DNA of 6,004 nucleotides, from contig JAUXFZ010000172.1 of NCBI GenBank assembly GCA_030622585.1, positions 1 through 6,004 of the forward strand. Direction: 5' to 3'. Origin of the DNA: Myxococcales bacterium. Lineage in GTDB: Bacteria; Myxococcota_A; Polyangia; Polyangiales; Houyiibacteriaceae. The position numbers and the translations under genes were made by a program. How positions within the stretch are numbered: position 1 is the first letter of the stretch; every line of letters begins with the position of its first letter. This document shows positions 4,490-6,004 of the stretch, piece after piece. The notes beneath the pieces were generated by a model, which searched no databases, was not told the DNA's origin, and saw only the letters and a program-made list of their open reading frames with translations.

Positions 4490-5728
4490 CTATTCGACGA
4501 CGATGGCGCCGCACGGGAACTCGGCCGTGAGCGTGGCCTGACCGCTCTTGAACTCCGTGCATGCGCTGCCGTTGAGGCGAATGAAATCGTCGGCATCGGG
4601 GCTGGGCTCCCACTCGGAGGGGCAGCTCAGCGGGTTGCCGTTCAAGCGCACGTCGCTTTCCGGATCGTCGCAGGCCTTGGTCTCGTCGTCGAACGGCTTG
4701 TCGATCTGGATGTCACACGAGATGCTGTCGGAGATGATTGCGGTGAAGGCTTCTTCGAGGCTCTGAGCGTCGGTGCCGCGCCAATACGGAGCGTTGCCTT
4801 CGGCGCCAGTTCTCGCGAGCCCCACACCGACGTTGGCCATCTCTTGAAGATGAGCGTCGGAAACGCCGTTGCCAACGCTCAGCACGAAGAGGTCGAACCC
4901 CGAATCGTGGGCGCGGCTCGCCGCCTCGACGGAGAGGTCCTTCGCGGCGGTCGTTTGGTTGTGGGGATCCGCGCAGGTGTTGGGTTCGCCATCGGTAGCG
5001 AGCACGATGATCGTCGGCCCCTCGGCGGGTGGAGGGTTGCCCTCAATGCTGGCAACTACGGCGTCGATGCTCTCTCCCGTCGGGGTATCCCAATCGCCCG
5101 ACCTCGGGTACGTCATTGGGTACTCCCCGCTGATCACGCTGGAGTTGTCGAGCGCGAAGTCGACCTGCGTCGGCAGCTCGGGGCATGGGGGGCCTCCGTC
5201 GTCCGCGGTGTAGGTCGTCAAAGCGAACCGCACGATCGACTCGAGGCTCGACACCGTGCCGGTCACTGCGGCATGGGCATCCTCCCAACGGTCACCCCGC
5301 ATCGAGCTGCTTTGGTCGACGAGAAACATGACGTTCGGGATGCTGCGCGTGGGCGAGACCATCACGGACTGGCAGTTGTCGCCACCGGTATTGCCCGTGC
5401 CGCCGGAGCCGCCGCCGCCCTGCATCAGTGCGCATCGGCCGCGAACATTGCACTCCTCGTTCGCACCACAGCCCTCGCTGGGCGTGCATTGCGCGCTGCA
5501 GACGCCATCCCGACAGAACGTCCCGAGCTGTCACTCCGAGTCGCTGCCGCTTGGGCACACCTCGTCGCAGCCGGCCGGAGCAGGACTGAACGACTCGCAC
5601 GCCGTCAACCCCCCGCCGGTTCCGCCGCTACCGCCAGCGCCGCCGCGATGTTCGCCGTCGCCGCTACCATCACAGGAGGCCACGCCGAAGATCCCGACGA
5701 GCACCCAGAAACACCAAAGCCAACGCAT
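4490..5728 (-). CDS. VWA-domain Cys-rich lipoprotein, interrupted by in-frame TGA
   Basis: Read through codon 66, this is a 412-codon gene for a surface lipoprotein. The start at 5728 (MRWLWCFWVLVGIFGVASC) gives a signal peptide and the lipobox Val-Ala-Ser-Cys19, with GGGGG 5 nt upstream as a ribosome site. A Gly/Ser/Thr linker (about 29-40) leads to a Cys-rich module (44-99), then a second Gly-rich linker (about 103-116). A VWA domain follows (about 130-300) with metal-site residues Asp138-Ser140-Ser142, Thr217 in 'TPTG' and Asp246 in 'ATDGE'. The C-terminal region has two 'RLNG' motifs and paired cysteines. Such proteins are typical of Myxococcota and probably bind ligands or matrix via a metal ion. 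Codon 66 is TGA (5531-5533) where the Cys pattern expects cysteine. The 346 codons after it are undamaged. Without readthrough the gene makes only a 65-residue lipopeptide; a start at 5425 would give 311 residues but no signal peptide. It may be a new pseudogene, a read error, or recoded. Confidence 0.85.
5531..5533 (-). other. In-frame TGA inside the VWA lipoprotein gene
   Basis: On the minus strand the codons read GAC TCG GAG TGA CAG CTC GGG, in the same frame as both the signal peptide and the VWA domain, with no shift. The residue pattern C-x7-[TGA]-x5-C-x4-C-x3-C-x5-C-x5-C-x5-C predicts Cys here. With it the module has ten cysteines; without it, nine. TGA is the stop of both genes in the nucleotidyltransferase operon, so it is not globally reassigned. 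Confidence 0.85.
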
Positions 5729-5733
5729 CAAAA

Positions 5734-5738
5734 CCCCC
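5734..5738 (-). promoter_or_regulatory. Ribosome site of the VWA lipoprotein gene
   Basis: GGGGG on the minus strand lies 5 nt before the ATG at 5728. It is imperfect but is the only purine-rich site near this start, and the start is independently supported by the signal peptide. Confidence 0.4.
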
Positions 5739-5798
5739 AAAGAAACCAAGTCCGTTACGTCTACATGATGCAAATTCTTCTTATCGTGCGCAAACGCG

Positions 5799-6002
5799 TC
5801 ACCCGTTCGAGGGGCGGGTAGCCGAAAAGCGCATGTGTTTGCGCCCCCATTCCCGGAGGTCCGTGACCTCCACTGATGGCTCCTCCTCGAGCACAACGGC
5901 CGGGACGCGAAAGCGCCCAGGGACGATTTCGGGAAACCCGAACTCGGACGAGCCGGCAAGGCGCCAGCGATCAGGGTAGCAAGAACTGGATGTGGGCGAA
6001 CC
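5799..6002 (-). CDS. Probable C-terminal fragment of an unidentified gene (runs off the right edge)
   Basis: This minus-strand frame is open from the window edge for 67 codons and stops with TGA at 5799-5801. The sequence looks protein-like, with segments such as 'FGFPEIVPGRFRVPAVVLEE' and 'VEVTDLREWGRKHMRF', and its third codon positions are mostly G or C, as in the neighbouring genes. I do not recognise the family. It would lie 70 bases upstream of the VWA gene in the same direction, so the two could be co-transcribed. A chance open frame in GC-rich DNA is the alternative. Confidence 0.4.
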   Translation of the reverse strand, partial: GSPTSSSCYPDRWRLAGSSEFGFPEIVPGRFRVPAVVLEEEPSVEVTDLREWGRKHMRFSATRPSNG

Positions 6003-6004
6003 CG

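Noticed and set aside
5510..5533. Bacterial SECIS element after the TGA
   Set aside because: A 5-bp stem exists, but it starts at the TGA rather than at the usual downstream distance and lacks a convincing small apical loop. It is kept only as a possibility within the TGA finding.
4844..5821. Long + strand open frame opposite the VWA gene
   Set aside because: It has Ala/Arg-rich composition and lies fully antisense to recognised VWA motifs, so it is a shadow frame.
5916..5930. 15-bp match (CCCAGGGACGATTTC) to the reverse complement of the R1 3' end, as a third R1 copy
   Set aside because: The match does not extend on either side and lies in a likely coding fragment, so it is probably chance.

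Overview
The window looks like a moderately GC-rich chromosome of a Myxococcota-type (deltaproteobacterial) organism. The evidence is indirect: three predicted lipoproteins, one of them a Cys-rich von Willebrand A (VWA) lipoprotein with Gly/Ser/Thr linkers typical of myxobacterial surface proteins, and short dispersed repeats. There are no rRNA, tRNA, CRISPR or recognisable transposase genes.

Layout. Bases 1-219 show no convincing gene. A minus-strand lipoprotein with DUF1254 and DUF1214 domains occupies 220-1764. A divergent intergenic region (1765-1994) holds a putative 36-codon mini-ORF and a near-consensus sigma70-type promoter. This promoter drives a two-gene, ATGA-overlapping operon (1995-3034) encoding a small nucleotidyltransferase-fold protein and a protein with a C-terminal ribbon-helix-helix-like segment, which together resemble a toxin-antitoxin pair. 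Next comes a compact, repeat-rich region (3018-3310): repeat R1, a second mini-ORF related to the first, and a promoter overlapped by a perfect inverted repeat. This leads into a CrtC/AttH-family lipoprotein (3311-4318). A second direct copy of R1 (4354-4488) fills the gap before a convergent minus-strand VWA lipoprotein gene (4490-5728). That gene is interrupted at codon 66 by an in-frame TGA. The right edge (5799-6002, minus) carries the probable C-terminal end of another, unidentified gene.

What ties the region together is the repeat architecture. Two direct copies of R1 (about 92% identical outside one 8-bp indel) flank the mini-ORF plus the AttH gene as if they were a cassette, and R1 can form a hairpin preserved through G-U pairs in the + orientation. 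The two mini-ORFs share a 21-codon core in which most differences are synonymous, and each ends just upstream of a + strand gene whose promoter appears to give an almost leaderless mRNA. The enzymatic genes show no shared pathway: they are three envelope lipoproteins plus an accessory toxin-antitoxin-like module. The most notable observations are the interrupted VWA gene, the paired repeat/mini-ORF system, and the nucleotidyltransferase/ribbon-helix-helix operon.
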